Source of the DNA: Vibrio palustris
GTDB lineage: Bacteria > Pseudomonadota > Gammaproteobacteria > Enterobacterales > Vibrionaceae
Reading direction: 5' to 3'
NCBI RefSeq assembly: GCF_024346995.1
Contig: NZ_AP024888.1
Location: forward strand, 868,001-932,000
Length of the DNA: 64,000 nt
Shown here: positions 44,624 to 54,659 of the stretch, piece by piece
How positions within the stretch are numbered: position 1 is the first letter of the stretch
Layout: each line of letters begins with the position of its first letter
Made by a program: the position numbers and the translations under genes
Notes under the pieces: generated by a model
What the model saw: only the letters and a program-made list of their open reading frames with translations
The model's database searches: none
Told to the model about the DNA's origin: nothing

Positions 44624-45631
44624 TTAACGACGCTGTAATTGATCTAAGCGCGCACCACGTGAGAATTGCGTTTTCATCGCATTCGGCCAACCGCCGGTGA
44701 TTTGTTTCACTGTCATCAGATCCACTTTAGGGAATCGATCGGCTTCTTCAGCCAACACATCTTTATCATCAACACGATAATTAAAGCTAGCCAATAGGCG
44801 TTGTGCAGGTTTGCTATATAAATAATTCAAATATTCATGCGCTAATTTTTCAGTGCCATGGCTTTTCGCGTTGGCATCAACCACAGCGACGGGAAACTCA
44901 GCAAGAATCGAGGTTTTAGGTACAACCACTTCGTATTTGTCGGAACCATATTGATCACGAATGTTATTCACTTCAGATTCAAACGTAAGTAACACATCGC
45001 CTAAGCCACGTTCCACAAAAGATGTCGTTGCACCACGACCACCGGTATCAAAGACGGCAACATTACGCAGCATTTTTTTCAAATACGCATTTTGGTCAGC
45101 AATATCGTCTTTACCAAAGGTCTTTTGTGCATAGCCTAACGCGGCCAAATAGGTATAACGTCCATTACCCGAGGTTTTTGGGTTAGGAAATACCGATGAT
45201 ACGCCATCACGGGCTAAATCTTTCCAACTGTGAATATTTTTAGGATTTCCCTTACGAACTAAAAATGCGGTGGTCGAATAATACGGTGAACTGTTGTTTG
45301 GGAATTTAGATTGCCAGTTTGCTGGGATCAAATTACCTTTATCATGCAAAACTTGAACGTCTGTTACTTGATTAAATGTGACCACATCTGCTGGCATACC
45401 TTGCAAAATAGCACGCGCTTGGGTTGATGAACCTGAGTGGGATTGTTTAATCGTGACATCATTACCTGTTTCTTCTTTCCAGTGTTTTTTAAACAATGGG
45501 TTGTAACTGGCAAATAGCTCGCGGGCAATATCATAAGATGAGTTAAGTAACGTTTGTTCTGCCGCTGATGCTGCAAAGCTGCTCGCCAGTAACACGCTCG
45601 CTAGCAACGTTTTGGAAAATGGATATTTCAT
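44624..45631 (-). CDS. cysP: Thiosulfate/sulfate-binding protein, CysP
   Basis: A 335-residue periplasmic binding protein with signal peptide ending SAAE. Blocks [60 protein letters not shown] and [19 protein letters not shown] follow CysP more closely than Sbp. ATG at 45631 follows GGAG. It is first in cysPTWA; in E. coli the equivalent operon also contains cysM, which here is divergent. CysB control is expected for the family, but I could not identify its site with confidence. Confidence 0.94.
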   Translation of the reverse strand: MKYPFSKTLLASVLLASSFAASAAEQTLLNSSYDIARELFASYNPLFKKHWKEETGNDVTIKQSHSGSSTQARAILQGMPADVVTFNQVTDVQVLHDKGNLIPANWQSKFPNNSSPYYSTTAFLVRKGNPKNIHSWKDLARDGVSSVFPNPKTSGNGRYTYLAALGYAQKTFGKDDIADQNAYLKKMLRNVAVFDTGGRGATTSFVERGLGDVLLTFESEVNNIRDQYGSDKYEVVVPKTSILAEFPVAVVDANAKSHGTEKLAHEYLNYLYSKPAQRLLASFNYRVDDKDVLAEEADRFPKVDLMTVKQITGGWPNAMKTQFSRGARLDQLQRR

Positions 45632-45865
45632 GAATACTCCGTATACGGTGTTGTTCCTATTATTCACAACAGAGTATTAGAATTTCTAAGAATGATAAAT
45701 CCAAACAATATAACCTTTTGATATAACACCTTACCAAACCTTGTAGTTTCTAGATTTAATCCTTGTTTTTTATATTAAAGAACTTTTTAATAACCGCTAG
45801 CTCAAACATAATGACGCTTGTTAATCGGATTATCGACTCCATCAATACTACATAAGGACTTCTTC

Positions 45866-46747
45866 GTGTCAGAATTTCCAACTATCGCCGATTATATCGG
45901 TCATACCCCACTCGTTCGCTTACAGCGTTTGGCAGGTAATACCACGAGTACCGTATTAGTGAAGCTGGAGGGGAATAACCCTGCAGGCTCTGTCAAAGAT
46001 CGTCCGGCGTTTAATATGATTCAGTGTGCTGAAGACCGCGGAACAATTAAACCTGGTGATACGTTAATTGAAGCCACCAGCGGCAATACTGGTATCGCTT
46101 TAGCTATGGCCGCAGCCATAAAAGGCTATAAAATGATACTGATCATGCCACAGTCTTCTACCCAAGAAAGGGTCGATTCAATGAAGGCTTACGGAGCCGA
46201 ACTTATTTTAGTTGAAGGGATGGAAGTGGCGCGAGATCTTGCCTTGAGTATGCAACAAAATGGCCAAGGCATCGTGCTCGACCAATTTAATAACCCCGAT
46301 AATCCCGAGGCCCATTTCAAATCAACCGGTCCAGAAATCTGGCAACAAACGCAGGGTAAAATTACTCACTTTGTATCGAGTATGGGAACCACTGGCACTA
46401 TTATGGGTGTTTCTCGTTACCTCAAATCACAAAAACCTGATGTCACAATTGTGGGTTTACAACCATCTGAAGGGAGTAAAATCCCGGGTATCCGTCGGTG
46501 GCCGGCCGAATATTTACCCGGTATTTTTGATGCGGCGAACGTTGATCAAGTGATTGATGTTGAAGAGCAGGACGCAATAAAGACCGCCCGTGAACTTGCT
46601 AGTTTAGAAGGCATTTGTGCGGGAGTTAGTTCAGGTGGCGCTGTGAGTGCAGCCATAAAAATTGCCGATGAAAACCCAGGCTCTATTGTGGTTGCCATTG
46701 TGTGTGACCGCGGCGATCGTTACTTGTCATCTGGGCTATTTTCATAG
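45866..46747 (+). CDS. cysM: Cysteine synthase B, CysM
   Basis: A 293-residue PLP enzyme. The Schiff-base lysine is Lys44 in NNPAGSVKDRP, the phosphate loop is EATSGNTGIALAM, and the FVSSMGTTGTIMGVSRYLK and GIRRWPAEYLPGIFD stretches match E. coli CysM, which makes cysteine or S-sulfocysteine from O-acetylserine with sulfide or thiosulfate. The start is GTG at 45866, with AAGGA seven bases before; no suitable ATG matches the family N-terminus. Divergent from cysP across 234 bases, giving a thiosulfate uptake and assimilation unit. Confidence 0.95.
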   Translation: MSEFPTIADYIGHTPLVRLQRLAGNTTSTVLVKLEGNNPAGSVKDRPAFNMIQCAEDRGTIKPGDTLIEATSGNTGIALAMAAAIKGYKMILIMPQSSTQERVDSMKAYGAELILVEGMEVARDLALSMQQNGQGIVLDQFNNPDNPEAHFKSTGPEIWQQTQGKITHFVSSMGTTGTIMGVSRYLKSQKPDVTIVGLQPSEGSKIPGIRRWPAEYLPGIFDAANVDQVIDVEEQDAIKTARELASLEGICAGVSSGGAVSAAIKIADENPGSIVVAIVCDRGDRYLSSGLFS

Positions 46748-46773
46748 TACATCGATAAACAAGAATTGACGTA

Positions 46774-46811
46774 AAAAAGGGCGTACGCAACATCATGCGG
46801 ACGCCCTTTTT
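46774..46811. terminator. Bidirectional terminator
   Basis: AAAAAGGGCGTACGC pairs with GCGGACGCCCTTTTT around an eight-base loop, between cysM and the aldo/keto reductase gene. Confidence 0.92.
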
Positions 46812-46870
46812 AGCTCATGTGTTTTAAGCGAAACCGTTAACCTTCCGCTCACCGAGCAATAGTTACATGA

Positions 46871-47695
46871 TTAATTGAATGTTTCTGGATCGGGTCCGAG
46901 GCGTTCACCACGCTCTAACGACGCAATTGCAGTAATATCATCTTGATCTAATGAGAAATTAAACACATCTCCGTTCTCTTTTATACGTGACGGCGTCACT
47001 GATTTAGGGATAACGACATTCCCAGATTCAATGTGCCAACGAATGATGATTTGTGCTGGCGTTTTGCCATGCTTTTTCGCGATCGTTTCGATAACGCTAT
47101 CGCTGAGTGCATTATTTTGTGCCAACGGACTCCACGACTCTGTGACCACTCCCATTGACTCGTGCGCTTGCTGCATCGCTTGTTGCTGCATATAAGGGTG
47201 CAGCTCAATTTGGTTGATCACAGGTTTCACACCAGTATCTGCAACTAAATGCTTGAGATGACCTTCGGTAAAGTTAGACACACCGATGGACTTAACTAAT
47301 CCCTGTTTTTGCATTTCGATGAGCGCTTGCCAAGTTTCGACATATAAACATTTATTCGGTCTTGGCCAATGAATCAGCAATAGATCAACGTAGTCGGTAC
47401 CTAGCTTTTTAAGACTTTGCTTAATAGCTTCCCACGCCGCATCATAGCCTTGCGCATCATTCCATACCTTAGTGGTCAGAAAGAGATCTTCACGCGAAAT
47501 ACCGCTTTGTCTAATGCCTTCACCAACGCCTTCTTCATTACCATAAATCGCGGCCGTATCAATGTGTCGATACCCACATTGTATCGCTTCTTTTACTGCT
47601 AATGCCGCCTGCTCATTGGACGCTTTCCATACGCCTAAACCAAGTTGCGGTATTGAGTGACCATCGTGAAACTGAATTCGTGCTGCTGATGTCAT
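46871..47695 (-). CDS. Aldo/keto reductase (DkgA-like)
   Basis: A 274-residue (beta/alpha)8 NADPH reductase. The catalytic tetrad is Asp46, Tyr51 (HIDTAAIYGNEEGVG), Lys76 (LTTKVW) and His109 (LLIHWP). The cofactor loop NVVIPKSVTPSRIKEN is present. It belongs to the AKR5 group with 2,5-diketo-gluconate and methylglyoxal reductases. Physiological carbonyl substrate unknown. GGAG precedes the ATG. Single gene between cysM and cyuA. Confidence 0.9.
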   Translation of the reverse strand: MTSAARIQFHDGHSIPQLGLGVWKASNEQAALAVKEAIQCGYRHIDTAAIYGNEEGVGEGIRQSGISREDLFLTTKVWNDAQGYDAAWEAIKQSLKKLGTDYVDLLLIHWPRPNKCLYVETWQALIEMQKQGLVKSIGVSNFTEGHLKHLVADTGVKPVINQIELHPYMQQQAMQQAHESMGVVTESWSPLAQNNALSDSVIETIAKKHGKTPAQIIIRWHIESGNVVIPKSVTPSRIKENGDVFNFSLDQDDITAIASLERGERLGPDPETFN

Positions 47696-47859
47696 GAGAA
47701 CTCCTTAAGTGGCGGTGATGGTGTAGAACACTGCAATGCTCTGAGATTCGTTCCTACACAATCGACCAAAATATACGTTCTCACCGTATCATACTGACGT
47801 ACTAAATCTACCACCCAGTTCAAATCATGGCACTGTGTCACAACCTAACCTAAGATAAC

Positions 47860-49164
47860 CTACACTGACTTGCTAACCATAATATCGAGAATTTGGACGT
47901 CTGTTTGCATCATCGAGCCATTGGCTAACGCTGATAAATTAGCGATAGAGTCATCCACATTATTGGCTACGATGCCTTCTTGACCCGAAACAAACTGATT
48001 ATCAATCGCCATTAGGGCTGCTTTAAGAGCCGCCCCCGCTGATGAGGAGACTTTCATCGCACATGCGGTTTTGGCGCCATCACAAATTACTCCGGCGACG
48101 TCCCCTATCATGCTGCTGACGGCATAACTGACTTGTTGATAATCGCCGCCCAATAAATAAGTAATACCCGCAGTTGCGCCCATTCCTGCCGTCGTTGCGC
48201 CACACAGAGCAGATAATTTGTGTTGCTGCGCTTTAATATAAATGGCCATCAAATTGGTGAGCACAAGCGCACGTAATGTTTGCTCACGAGTTGCATTGAT
48301 AAATTGTGCAGTGGCCACCACAGGCATTGTTGCCGCAATCCCTTGATTACCTGAACCAGAGTTACTCATGGCGGCTTTCATCGCGCCATCCATTCGAGCA
48401 TCGGACGCCGCCGATGTGCGCATCAACACTTGGGTGAGTAAATCGTTCGACAACAAGCCACGGTCAATATTGCGTTGTAACGTCGCGCCAATCTGTAGAC
48501 CATAATCGCCCTGCAAACCTTCTTTGGAAAGGGCATCATTTAATTGCTGGGCTTGCTCTATAAATTCAATATCAGCAAGTGGCGCATGACGGGCAAACTC
48601 ATCAATATCTTGCGCCTTCGCATCCGACATAATTGCGGTGACGTTTAACATTGCTGAGGTTTCGCAAGACTCAGAGGTAACAGGCGCTTGATACATCGTA
48701 AGCCCATTTTCCTCGATTGAAATTACGTGAGTATGCGCGTCGGCAATCGTGACCGCCACATTATTATCACCATCACTGACCGTCACTTTGGCATAAAGAA
48801 TATGATTGACGGGCGCGACTGTCATCGACACCGCTTGCGCGTCGACTAATTGCTTGGCTTGCTCTACATCATGCGGGGTAATCGCTTCTAATACTTCTAG
48901 ACCAGCATTAGGGTTACCCGCAATCGCGCCAAGCGCCGCGGCAATAGGTAGGCCAACCATCCCTGTCCCTGGAATGCCAACGCCCATACCATTTTTCATC
49001 AAATTAGGAGAAACATTGACCGTAATACATTGAGTCGGCGCCGATAAGCGTGCCGCACCGATAGCGGCAGCAAGCGCAACAGAGACCGGTTCTGTGCACC
49101 CTAATGCTGGCACCACCTCATGTTGCAGAACTTTAATAAAGGGAGTCCAAAGTTGTGTATTCAT
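47860..49164 (-). CDS. cyuA: L-cysteine desulfidase, CyuA (YhaM)
   Basis: A 434-residue UPF0597 enzyme. The leading block EVVPALGCTEPVSVALAAAI with the conserved Cys, VNVSPNLMKNGMGVGIPGTGMVGLP, RTSAASDARMDGAMKAAMSNSGSGNQG and SMIGDVAGVICDGAKTACAMKVS (cysteines of the 4Fe-4S site) match E. coli CyuA, which breaks L-cysteine to pyruvate, ammonia and H2S. ATG at 49164 is preferred over 49170 by AAGGA spacing. Placed beside cysteine synthesis genes but on its own transcript; the transporter CyuP is not present. Confidence 0.93.
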   Translation of the reverse strand: MNTQLWTPFIKVLQHEVVPALGCTEPVSVALAAAIGAARLSAPTQCITVNVSPNLMKNGMGVGIPGTGMVGLPIAAALGAIAGNPNAGLEVLEAITPHDVEQAKQLVDAQAVSMTVAPVNHILYAKVTVSDGDNNVAVTIADAHTHVISIEENGLTMYQAPVTSESCETSAMLNVTAIMSDAKAQDIDEFARHAPLADIEFIEQAQQLNDALSKEGLQGDYGLQIGATLQRNIDRGLLSNDLLTQVLMRTSAASDARMDGAMKAAMSNSGSGNQGIAATMPVVATAQFINATREQTLRALVLTNLMAIYIKAQQHKLSALCGATTAGMGATAGITYLLGGDYQQVSYAVSSMIGDVAGVICDGAKTACAMKVSSSAGAALKAALMAIDNQFVSGQEGIVANNVDDSIANLSALANGSMMQTDVQILDIMVSKSV

Positions 49165-49420
49165 AAACATTCCTTACCGCCAGTTGTCGTTACGCCGCAT
49201 TGCGCTGATAACCAACTATAACCTCAGTAACGAATAATTATTTCACTATATTTCCTATTAAATTAATCAAATATATAAATAAATTTTTCTTTAAATATAA
49301 ATAATAGAAAAATTTTCTATTAAAACTATTGATCATGATAGATAAGCCAATGGCGTGCCGAGATCTTAGCGTGATGGAAGAGGCCCAGCGAGCGCAAAGA
49401 TGTCCCAAATAGACAAGCAT
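49165..49420. other. AT-rich intergenic region
   Basis: Upstream of cyuA and downstream of the ybiT terminator; includes the cyuA promoter. A minus-strand frame of 77 codons here has no support. Nothing else seen. Confidence 0.55.
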
Positions 49421-49453
49421 AAAAAAAGAGCAGTGATAACACTGCTCTTTTTT
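49421..49453 (-). terminator. Terminator of ybiT
   Basis: AAAAAAGAGCAGTG and CACTGCTCTTTTTT with the loop ATAA, 40 bases past the ybiT stop; symmetrical, so active on both strands. Confidence 0.92.
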
Positions 49454-49491
49454 AAGTTGTGATGAAAACACTCATCCATCAAACCAATGGC

Positions 49492-51087
49492 TTAGCCCGC
49501 TAAGCCTTGCTTAGCAAGATACTCATCGTACGTACCATGGAAGTCGTTGACACCTGCATCGGTGATTTCAATAATGCGCGTCGCGATAGAAGAAACGAAT
49601 TGACGGTCATGAGACACAAACATCAACGTTCCCTTGTAGTTTTCTAACGCAAGGTTAACGGCTTCGATTGACTCCATATCCATGTGGTTGGTTGGCTCAT
49701 CCATCAATAAGATATTTGGACGTTGCATGATAAGTTTACCAAACAACATACGGCCCTGTTCACCACCCGACAGGACTTTGACTGATTTCTTGATATCATT
49801 TTGTGAAAACAGCATACGACCAAGAATACCACGTAGGGTTTGCTCGTCATCGCCGTCATTTTTCCATTGACCCATCCAATCCAGTAAGGTCATATCTTCA
49901 CTGAAATCATGAGCATGGTCTTGAGCATAGTAACCAATGTTGCTGTTTTCAGACCATTTAATATTACCTGCTTTCGGTTCCATCACCCCAGCTAGCGTAT
50001 TAAGCAAGGTTGATTTACCAATACCGTTAGCACCGATAACGGCAATGCGCTCACCTACTTCCACCATAAGGTCAACGTCTTTGAAAAGCATGTTGTCATC
50101 GTAACCTTGCGTTAGACCTTTTACTTCTAGCGCATTACGGAATAATTCTTTTTCTTGATCGAAGCGAATAAATGGCGATTGACGGCTAGACGGTTTCACT
50201 TCATCCAGCTGAATTTTATCTAATTGCTTTTGACGAGAGGTCGCTTGCTTCGCTTTTGATGCGTTTGCAGAGAAACGACTTACGAACGTTTTCAGCTCCG
50301 CAATTTGTGCTTTCTTCTTCGCGTTATCGGCATGTAGACGTTCGCGAGCTTGCTCCGCTGCAATCATGTACTCATCATAGTTACCGTGGAAAAGGCGCAA
50401 TTCACCGTAATCCAAATCAGCCATGTGAGTACACACAGTGTTAAGGAAGTGGCGGTCGTGGGAAATGATGATCATGGTGCAGTTACGTGCTAACAAAATC
50501 TCTTCCAACCACGCAATGGTATGCATATCCAAGTTGTTGGTCGGCTCATCAAGTAACATGATTTCTGGTTCAGCAAACAGCACCTGTGCTAGCAAAACAC
50601 GTAATTTAAGGCCTGGAGCAATTTCACTCATCAAACCGTAATGCTGCTCTTCAGGAATACCTAAACCAAGCAACAATTCTCCGGCACGCGCATCGGCAGA
50701 ATAGCCATCCATTTCTGCGAATTCGACTTCCAAATCACCCACACGCATGCCATCTTCGTCAGACATTTCTGGCAAAGCGTAAATACGGTCACGTTCTTCT
50801 TTTACTTTCCATAAATCTTTATGGCCCATGATGACAGTATCAATGACTGAGTAATCTTCAAATGCAAACTGATCCTGACCTAGCTTCGCCATGCGTTCGT
50901 TTGGATCGGTGATAACCGTCCCTGACGATTGTTCCAGTTCACCGCCTAAAATTTTCATAAAGGTCGATTTACCACAACCGTTCGCGCCGATAAGGCCGTA
51001 ACGATTGCCATTGCCAAATTTTATTGAGATGTTTTCAAATAATGGCTTATCGCCAAATTGCATGGTGATGTTTGCAGTTGATAGCAC
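49492..51087 (-). CDS. ybiT: ABC-F ATPase YbiT
   Basis: A 531-residue soluble ABC-F protein with two nucleotide-binding domains. Walker A motifs are GANGCGKST and GANGIGKST; signatures are [20 protein letters not shown] and [14 protein letters not shown]; the linker [24 protein letters not shown] is the ribosome-reaching P-site tip of the YbiT type. YbiT works at ribosomes and is not a transporter. The start is GTG at 51087 with AGGA seven bases upstream, matching the family N-terminus ([11 protein letters not shown]); the earlier in-frame ATG is not used. Confidence 0.95.
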   Translation of the reverse strand: MLSTANITMQFGDKPLFENISIKFGNGNRYGLIGANGCGKSTFMKILGGELEQSSGTVITDPNERMAKLGQDQFAFEDYSVIDTVIMGHKDLWKVKEERDRIYALPEMSDEDGMRVGDLEVEFAEMDGYSADARAGELLLGLGIPEEQHYGLMSEIAPGLKLRVLLAQVLFAEPEIMLLDEPTNNLDMHTIAWLEEILLARNCTMIIISHDRHFLNTVCTHMADLDYGELRLFHGNYDEYMIAAEQARERLHADNAKKKAQIAELKTFVSRFSANASKAKQATSRQKQLDKIQLDEVKPSSRQSPFIRFDQEKELFRNALEVKGLTQGYDDNMLFKDVDLMVEVGERIAVIGANGIGKSTLLNTLAGVMEPKAGNIKWSENSNIGYYAQDHAHDFSEDMTLLDWMGQWKNDGDDEQTLRGILGRMLFSQNDIKKSVKVLSGGEQGRMLFGKLIMQRPNILLMDEPTNHMDMESIEAVNLALENYKGTLMFVSHDRQFVSSIATRIIEITDAGVNDFHGTYDEYLAKQGLAG

Positions 51088-51444
51088 AAGAAATCCTAAA
51101 TTGGAGGTCAAAAACGTAAAAAGCCATTATAAGTGGCTTGTGAATGTGAGCATAATAACAGTTTTTATCCACGCTATCAGCTCTAATCGGGGCTTAGAAC
51201 AATAACAATCGCGGGCAGAATGCGAGTAAAATGCAATAACATTGTGTTTTTGTTCGATCTTTCTACCAAATACTATCTTATTCAAATATTCGGTTGCTAT
51301 TCTCGGTTGTTTTTTATCTAATAGCGTCCATATAAAAGGGACTTCTAAACCAAAGCAAGGTTTGCCTCATTCACGCGAAATTGTTGTAATGACAGTGTCG
51401 TATTCAAATTGTTTAAATTATTAAGTAAAAGGTTGGGACGGTGA
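51088..51444. other. Divergent intergenic region
   Basis: About 357 bases between ybiT and the 162-residue gene, holding both promoters. No gene or structured RNA recognised. Confidence 0.55.
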
Positions 51445-51933
51445 ATGTCTGACGTATCCACAAATACAAGCAGTACCGCGTCTGTTATGCAGTCGGTATT
51501 AGATTTTATGAATTCAGGCTGGGGCTATTCAATCGGGGGAATTATCCTGGTTGTCGCGGCTGGCTACTGGGGTGTGCGTAAACTCAACACACCAAGCTTT
51601 GTGATCAAACAGATCCGCAAGCGCAACATGAAAGAGATGAAGAAACAAGGCGCAGAAACCAACGAAGCCATGCAAGATATGGATCGTTTATTAGACTCGG
51701 TTGAGAAATATGCCAACAAGCAAGGCATGAAAGGCTCAGAAATGGCAAAACTACTGACGCCACTGCAGCAAACCAAGTCGAACCCATCTGCCGCTAACTT
51801 TTACCAATCAATGGCACATATTGCGAGAAACATTAACGACACTAACTTGTCGAACAAATTGTTGAAAAAAGGTAAGCAAGTAAAATCAAGCTCAGCCTTG
51901 ATGGCAGGCCTTCTTAAGCGTGCGGGTATTTAA
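51445..51933 (+). CDS. Single-pass membrane protein, function unknown
   Basis: 162 residues with a short Ser/Thr-rich head, one transmembrane helix at about 25-44 (YSIGGIILVVAAGYWGVRKL) and a basic helical cytoplasmic part (QIRKRNMKEMKKQG, then DMDRLLDSVEKYANKQGMKG). I do not recognise the family. It may be an adaptor anchored in the inner membrane. A GGGACGG precedes the start. A strong terminator follows. Confidence 0.65.
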   Translation: MSDVSTNTSSTASVMQSVLDFMNSGWGYSIGGIILVVAAGYWGVRKLNTPSFVIKQIRKRNMKEMKKQGAETNEAMQDMDRLLDSVEKYANKQGMKGSEMAKLLTPLQQTKSNPSAANFYQSMAHIARNINDTNLSNKLLKKGKQVKSSSALMAGLLKRAGI

Positions 51934-51947
51934 TTCCCAGCATTGCA

Positions 51948-51981
51948 AAAAAACCGGCGCTCATTGAGCGCCGGTTTTTTT
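51948..51981. terminator. Bidirectional terminator
   Basis: AAAAACCGGCGCTC and its complement with a three-base loop and T-run, between the 162-residue gene and the ABM gene. Confidence 0.95.
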
Positions 51982-52018
51982 ATGCCTGATTGTAAACACT
52001 CATTACCGAGCCAGCAGG

Positions 52019-52369
52019 CTAGTCAAAAATAGGCGCATCGTAATCATAACCTTCATCGGTATACGCTGTGACCATCGCATCAGCGACTAAGCCATGTTCA
52101 TCCGCCACATGAGTTGCAAAGAAATCATGGATTTGCTGACGGCGACCATGGGCAGCCCACGCGTCACTATTTTGCCAAATTTCATTGAACACAATCGGAT
52201 AATCGTTGTTCATCGCGCTCGGGTGGCTAATTTGACGCGTCACAGTATATTGAATACAACCATCTTCTCTGTGTGCATCCGGCTCTAATGCTTTTAGTAC
52301 TTCGAAAAGTTCCGCTTCTTTGCCTTCTTTTGGTTTAAATTGCGCAAACACATAGACTTTACTCGACAT
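52019..52369 (-). CDS. ABM-domain monooxygenase-like protein (YgiN-like)
   Basis: A 116-residue dimeric ferredoxin-like-fold protein of the antibiotic biosynthesis monooxygenase group: VYVFAQFKPKEGKEAELFEVL at the N-terminus, REDGCIQYTVTRQ in the middle and NEIWQNSDAWAAHGRRQQIHDF before the acidic tail. Members such as YgiN are quinol monooxygenases. AAGGAAAG precedes the ATG. The cofactor-free oxidation of quinols is possible but not shown. Confidence 0.8.
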   Translation of the reverse strand: MSSKVYVFAQFKPKEGKEAELFEVLKALEPDAHREDGCIQYTVTRQISHPSAMNNDYPIVFNEIWQNSDAWAAHGRRQQIHDFFATHVADEHGLVADAMVTAYTDEGYDYDAPIFD

Positions 52370-52490
52370 ATACTTTCCTTTCGATTTAATAAATACACTT
52401 AAGACTCATTCACCGCAGACGATTTACTCGCTAAAGGCCGTCACAAATACGGGCTTGTGCGATTAGGTCAAATGCAACTGACCGGGTAAA

Positions 52491-52784
52491 TTAGAGAAAC
52501 TTGGCACGCTCTTCAAGACATTCATAAGAAGCTACTTCGAACTCTCGGCATATCCACGGACGGTTTTCATAAATCGTACACATGTAGGTGTCTCTGTCCA
52601 TGGCAGAACACCAGCCATCCTCTAACCGTAACATGGTTTCACCGCCCCACTCATCACGCTTGATGTGTTTTTCTGGCACACCCGTATCGGAAATGATCAT
52701 CACTTCTAGGCGGCAACAACATGCTTCACAGTTTGAGCACGCCACTTCTTCTGGCGGTAAATCGGTTTTAATCGGTATATTCAT
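52491..52784 (-). CDS. YkgJ-family cysteine-cluster protein
   Basis: A 97-residue protein with eight or more cysteines: CSNCEACCCRLEV near residue 17-29, WCSAM, MCTIYENRPWICREFEV and YECLEE. This matches the YkgJ zinc- or iron-binding cluster family, often called Fe-S oxidoreductase-like. Metal identity is unknown. ATG at 52784 is chosen because AAGGT lies at normal spacing; the earlier ATG at 52814 is not supported. In same orientation as the ABM gene but with a 120-base gap. Confidence 0.8.
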   Translation of the reverse strand: MNIPIKTDLPPEEVACSNCEACCCRLEVMIISDTGVPEKHIKRDEWGGETMLRLEDGWCSAMDRDTYMCTIYENRPWICREFEVASYECLEERAKFL

Positions 52785-52998
52785 GAGGACCTTAAATCTT
52801 GGACATACTAGCATGATACCTGATTTACGAGCTGATCATAGAGGCAAGCTTTCACACAGCAGGTCTTTATTATATTCGCGTTAATCACGTTCACTTATTG
52901 GCTGTTACAATTTGAAACAAACTAATGATTGTGACGCTAGCGGTTGATTATATTGATATGTTATAACATCTTTAAATTAACCTAATGACGATCATTCA

Positions 52999-53835
52999 GT
53001 GCCTGAATTACTACCCTCTTCCTGTATTTTACATGTCGACAATTTGTCCCTTGCGATAAGTCATCAAGAACTGGTAAAAAACATCAGTTTTCAGCTTCAC
53101 CAAGGTGAGCGCGTGTGTCTGCTCGGCGCATCGGGATCGGGGAAGTCACTGACGGCGCGAGCGTTAAGTGGCACCTTGCCACCGCATTGCCAAATTTCAG
53201 GAAAAGTGACAGTCAATGGGCATGACGTCACCCACCAGCCGATACTACAGCGCTCTAATTTAGGCCGTGTCGCGACGGTTTTTCAAGACTCTTTTGGTGC
53301 CCTCAATCCATTAATGAGTGTCGGCAAGCAATTATCCCTAAGTACTCATATTGGTTCCCAGCATGAGCTCTCATCTTTATTGGAAAAAATGCACATCACC
53401 GATAGCGATACATTGCTATCTCGTCTGCCTGCCGAATTGTCAGGTGGACAACGTCAGCGTTTGTGCATCGCACTGGCTTTGCTCAGTGGCGCCAATCTAC
53501 TTGTAGCGGACGAGCCTACCACCGCATTGGATGTACTTAATCAACAGCAAGTGGTCGATTTGCTCAAACAATGTACAAAAAATAACGCGTGTGACCACAG
53601 TGAGCACTTACACGGCACACCGCTTTCATTGCTATTTATTACCCATGATATTCACGTTGCGGCGCAGCTTTGCGAGCGAGCCATAGTATTGTACGACGGT
53701 CAAATTGTTGAGCAAGGCTCGATGGAAAACCTGTTAACGGCCCCGCAACACCCGTATACACAACGGTTGGTTGCCGCGGTAAAAACCACCGATGAATACA
53801 TTGCGCCCTTTATCCATAAGGTACAACCAGCATGA
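52999..53835 (+). CDS. ABC transporter ATPase 1, nickel/peptide type
   Basis: A 278-residue ATPase of the Dpp/Opp/Nik branch. Walker A is GASGSGKSLTARAL near residue 43, the Q-loop is VFQDSFGALNPLMSVG, the signature is LSGGQRQRLCIALAL, Walker B LLVADEPTTALDV, and the C-terminal HPYTQRLVAAV is the peptide/nickel family tail. It is NikD-like by position. It is first in a four-gene operon whose genes overlap or nearly touch. Substrate is undecided between nickel chelates and peptides. Confidence 0.9.
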   Translation: MPELLPSSCILHVDNLSLAISHQELVKNISFQLHQGERVCLLGASGSGKSLTARALSGTLPPHCQISGKVTVNGHDVTHQPILQRSNLGRVATVFQDSFGALNPLMSVGKQLSLSTHIGSQHELSSLLEKMHITDSDTLLSRLPAELSGGQRQRLCIALALLSGANLLVADEPTTALDVLNQQQVVDLLKQCTKNNACDHSEHLHGTPLSLLFITHDIHVAAQLCERAIVLYDGQIVEQGSMENLLTAPQHPYTQRLVAAVKTTDEYIAPFIHKVQPA

Positions 53836-54659
53836 GTCTCTCTTCTACGTTTTTGCAACTATCCAATGTGACTTTTGCTCCGCAAGCCACGCCGATCATC
53901 GCTGATTTATCATTGGCTTTGACGCATAAAGAGCGCGTGGGCTTAGTGGGCGCATCAGGAAGTGGTAAATCCACCCTACTAAAGCTGATGTTAGGTCTTG
54001 TGCGCCCAAACGGTGGTACTTTAACATGTCAACAACGCGTCATTGATGCTCGTCCATGGCGTTCACTTAATTGGTATCGCCAGCAAGTACAATACATACC
54101 TCAAGATCCGCATCATTCTTTGCCGCCCCAGCAAACAGTGCAACAAGTATTGATAGAGCCAATGAAGCGTTTAAAGCGCCGCATGCCTAGCGCACAAGAC
54201 TTACACAATGCCGTCGAACAAGTCGAATTACCTCATAATGTATTGCAAAAAACCATTGGGGAATTGTCTGGCGGACAAGCCCAGCGCATTGCATTAGCGC
54301 GCGCGCTTATCATCAAACCGCAATTTTTATTAGCTGATGAGCCCACCAGCGGATTGGATTTTCCGTTACGTGAGCAAATGAAAACACTGCTTGGTAATGT
54401 CTGCGAGCAGCATCACATGGGGCTACTTGTCGTCACACACGATATTTCAATGGTTGCAGGATTATGCGATCGGTTATTGGTCATGAATCAGGGTCATGTA
54501 GTCGAAGACCGCCACACTCAAGAAGTACTGCAAGCGCCACATCATCCGTATACACAACAATTATTGGCAGCGGTGCCATGTATGCCATGCCATATTCACC
54601 ATTTAACCCATCATCGGCCATTATCGAGCCATCTAATACAAGGACATTCTCATTCATGA
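53832..54659 (+). CDS. ABC transporter ATPase 2, nickel/peptide type
   Basis: A 275-residue ATPase partner, NikE/DppF-like. Walker A GASGSGKSTLLKLMLG near 44, IPQDPHHSLPPQQTV Q-loop, signature LSGGQAQRIALARAL, Walker B FLLADEPTSGLDF, tail HPYTQQLLAAVP. The start ATG overlaps the stop of the first ATPase (ATGA), giving translational coupling. The C-terminus is His-rich (CHIHHLTHHRPLSSHLIQGH), which could bind metal and mildly favours nickel transport. Confidence 0.9.
   Translation: MSLSSTFLQLSNVTFAPQATPIIADLSLALTHKERVGLVGASGSGKSTLLKLMLGLVRPNGGTLTCQQRVIDARPWRSLNWYRQQVQYIPQDPHHSLPPQQTVQQVLIEPMKRLKRRMPSAQDLHNAVEQVELPHNVLQKTIGELSGGQAQRIALARALIIKPQFLLADEPTSGLDFPLREQMKTLLGNVCEQHHMGLLVVTHDISMVAGLCDRLLVMNQGHVVEDRHTQEVLQAPHHPYTQQLLAAVPCMPCHIHHLTHHRPLSSHLIQGHSHS

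Noticed and set aside
49238..49471. 77-codon frame upstream of cyuA
   Set aside because: It runs through the ybiT terminator hairpin and has no recognisable features.
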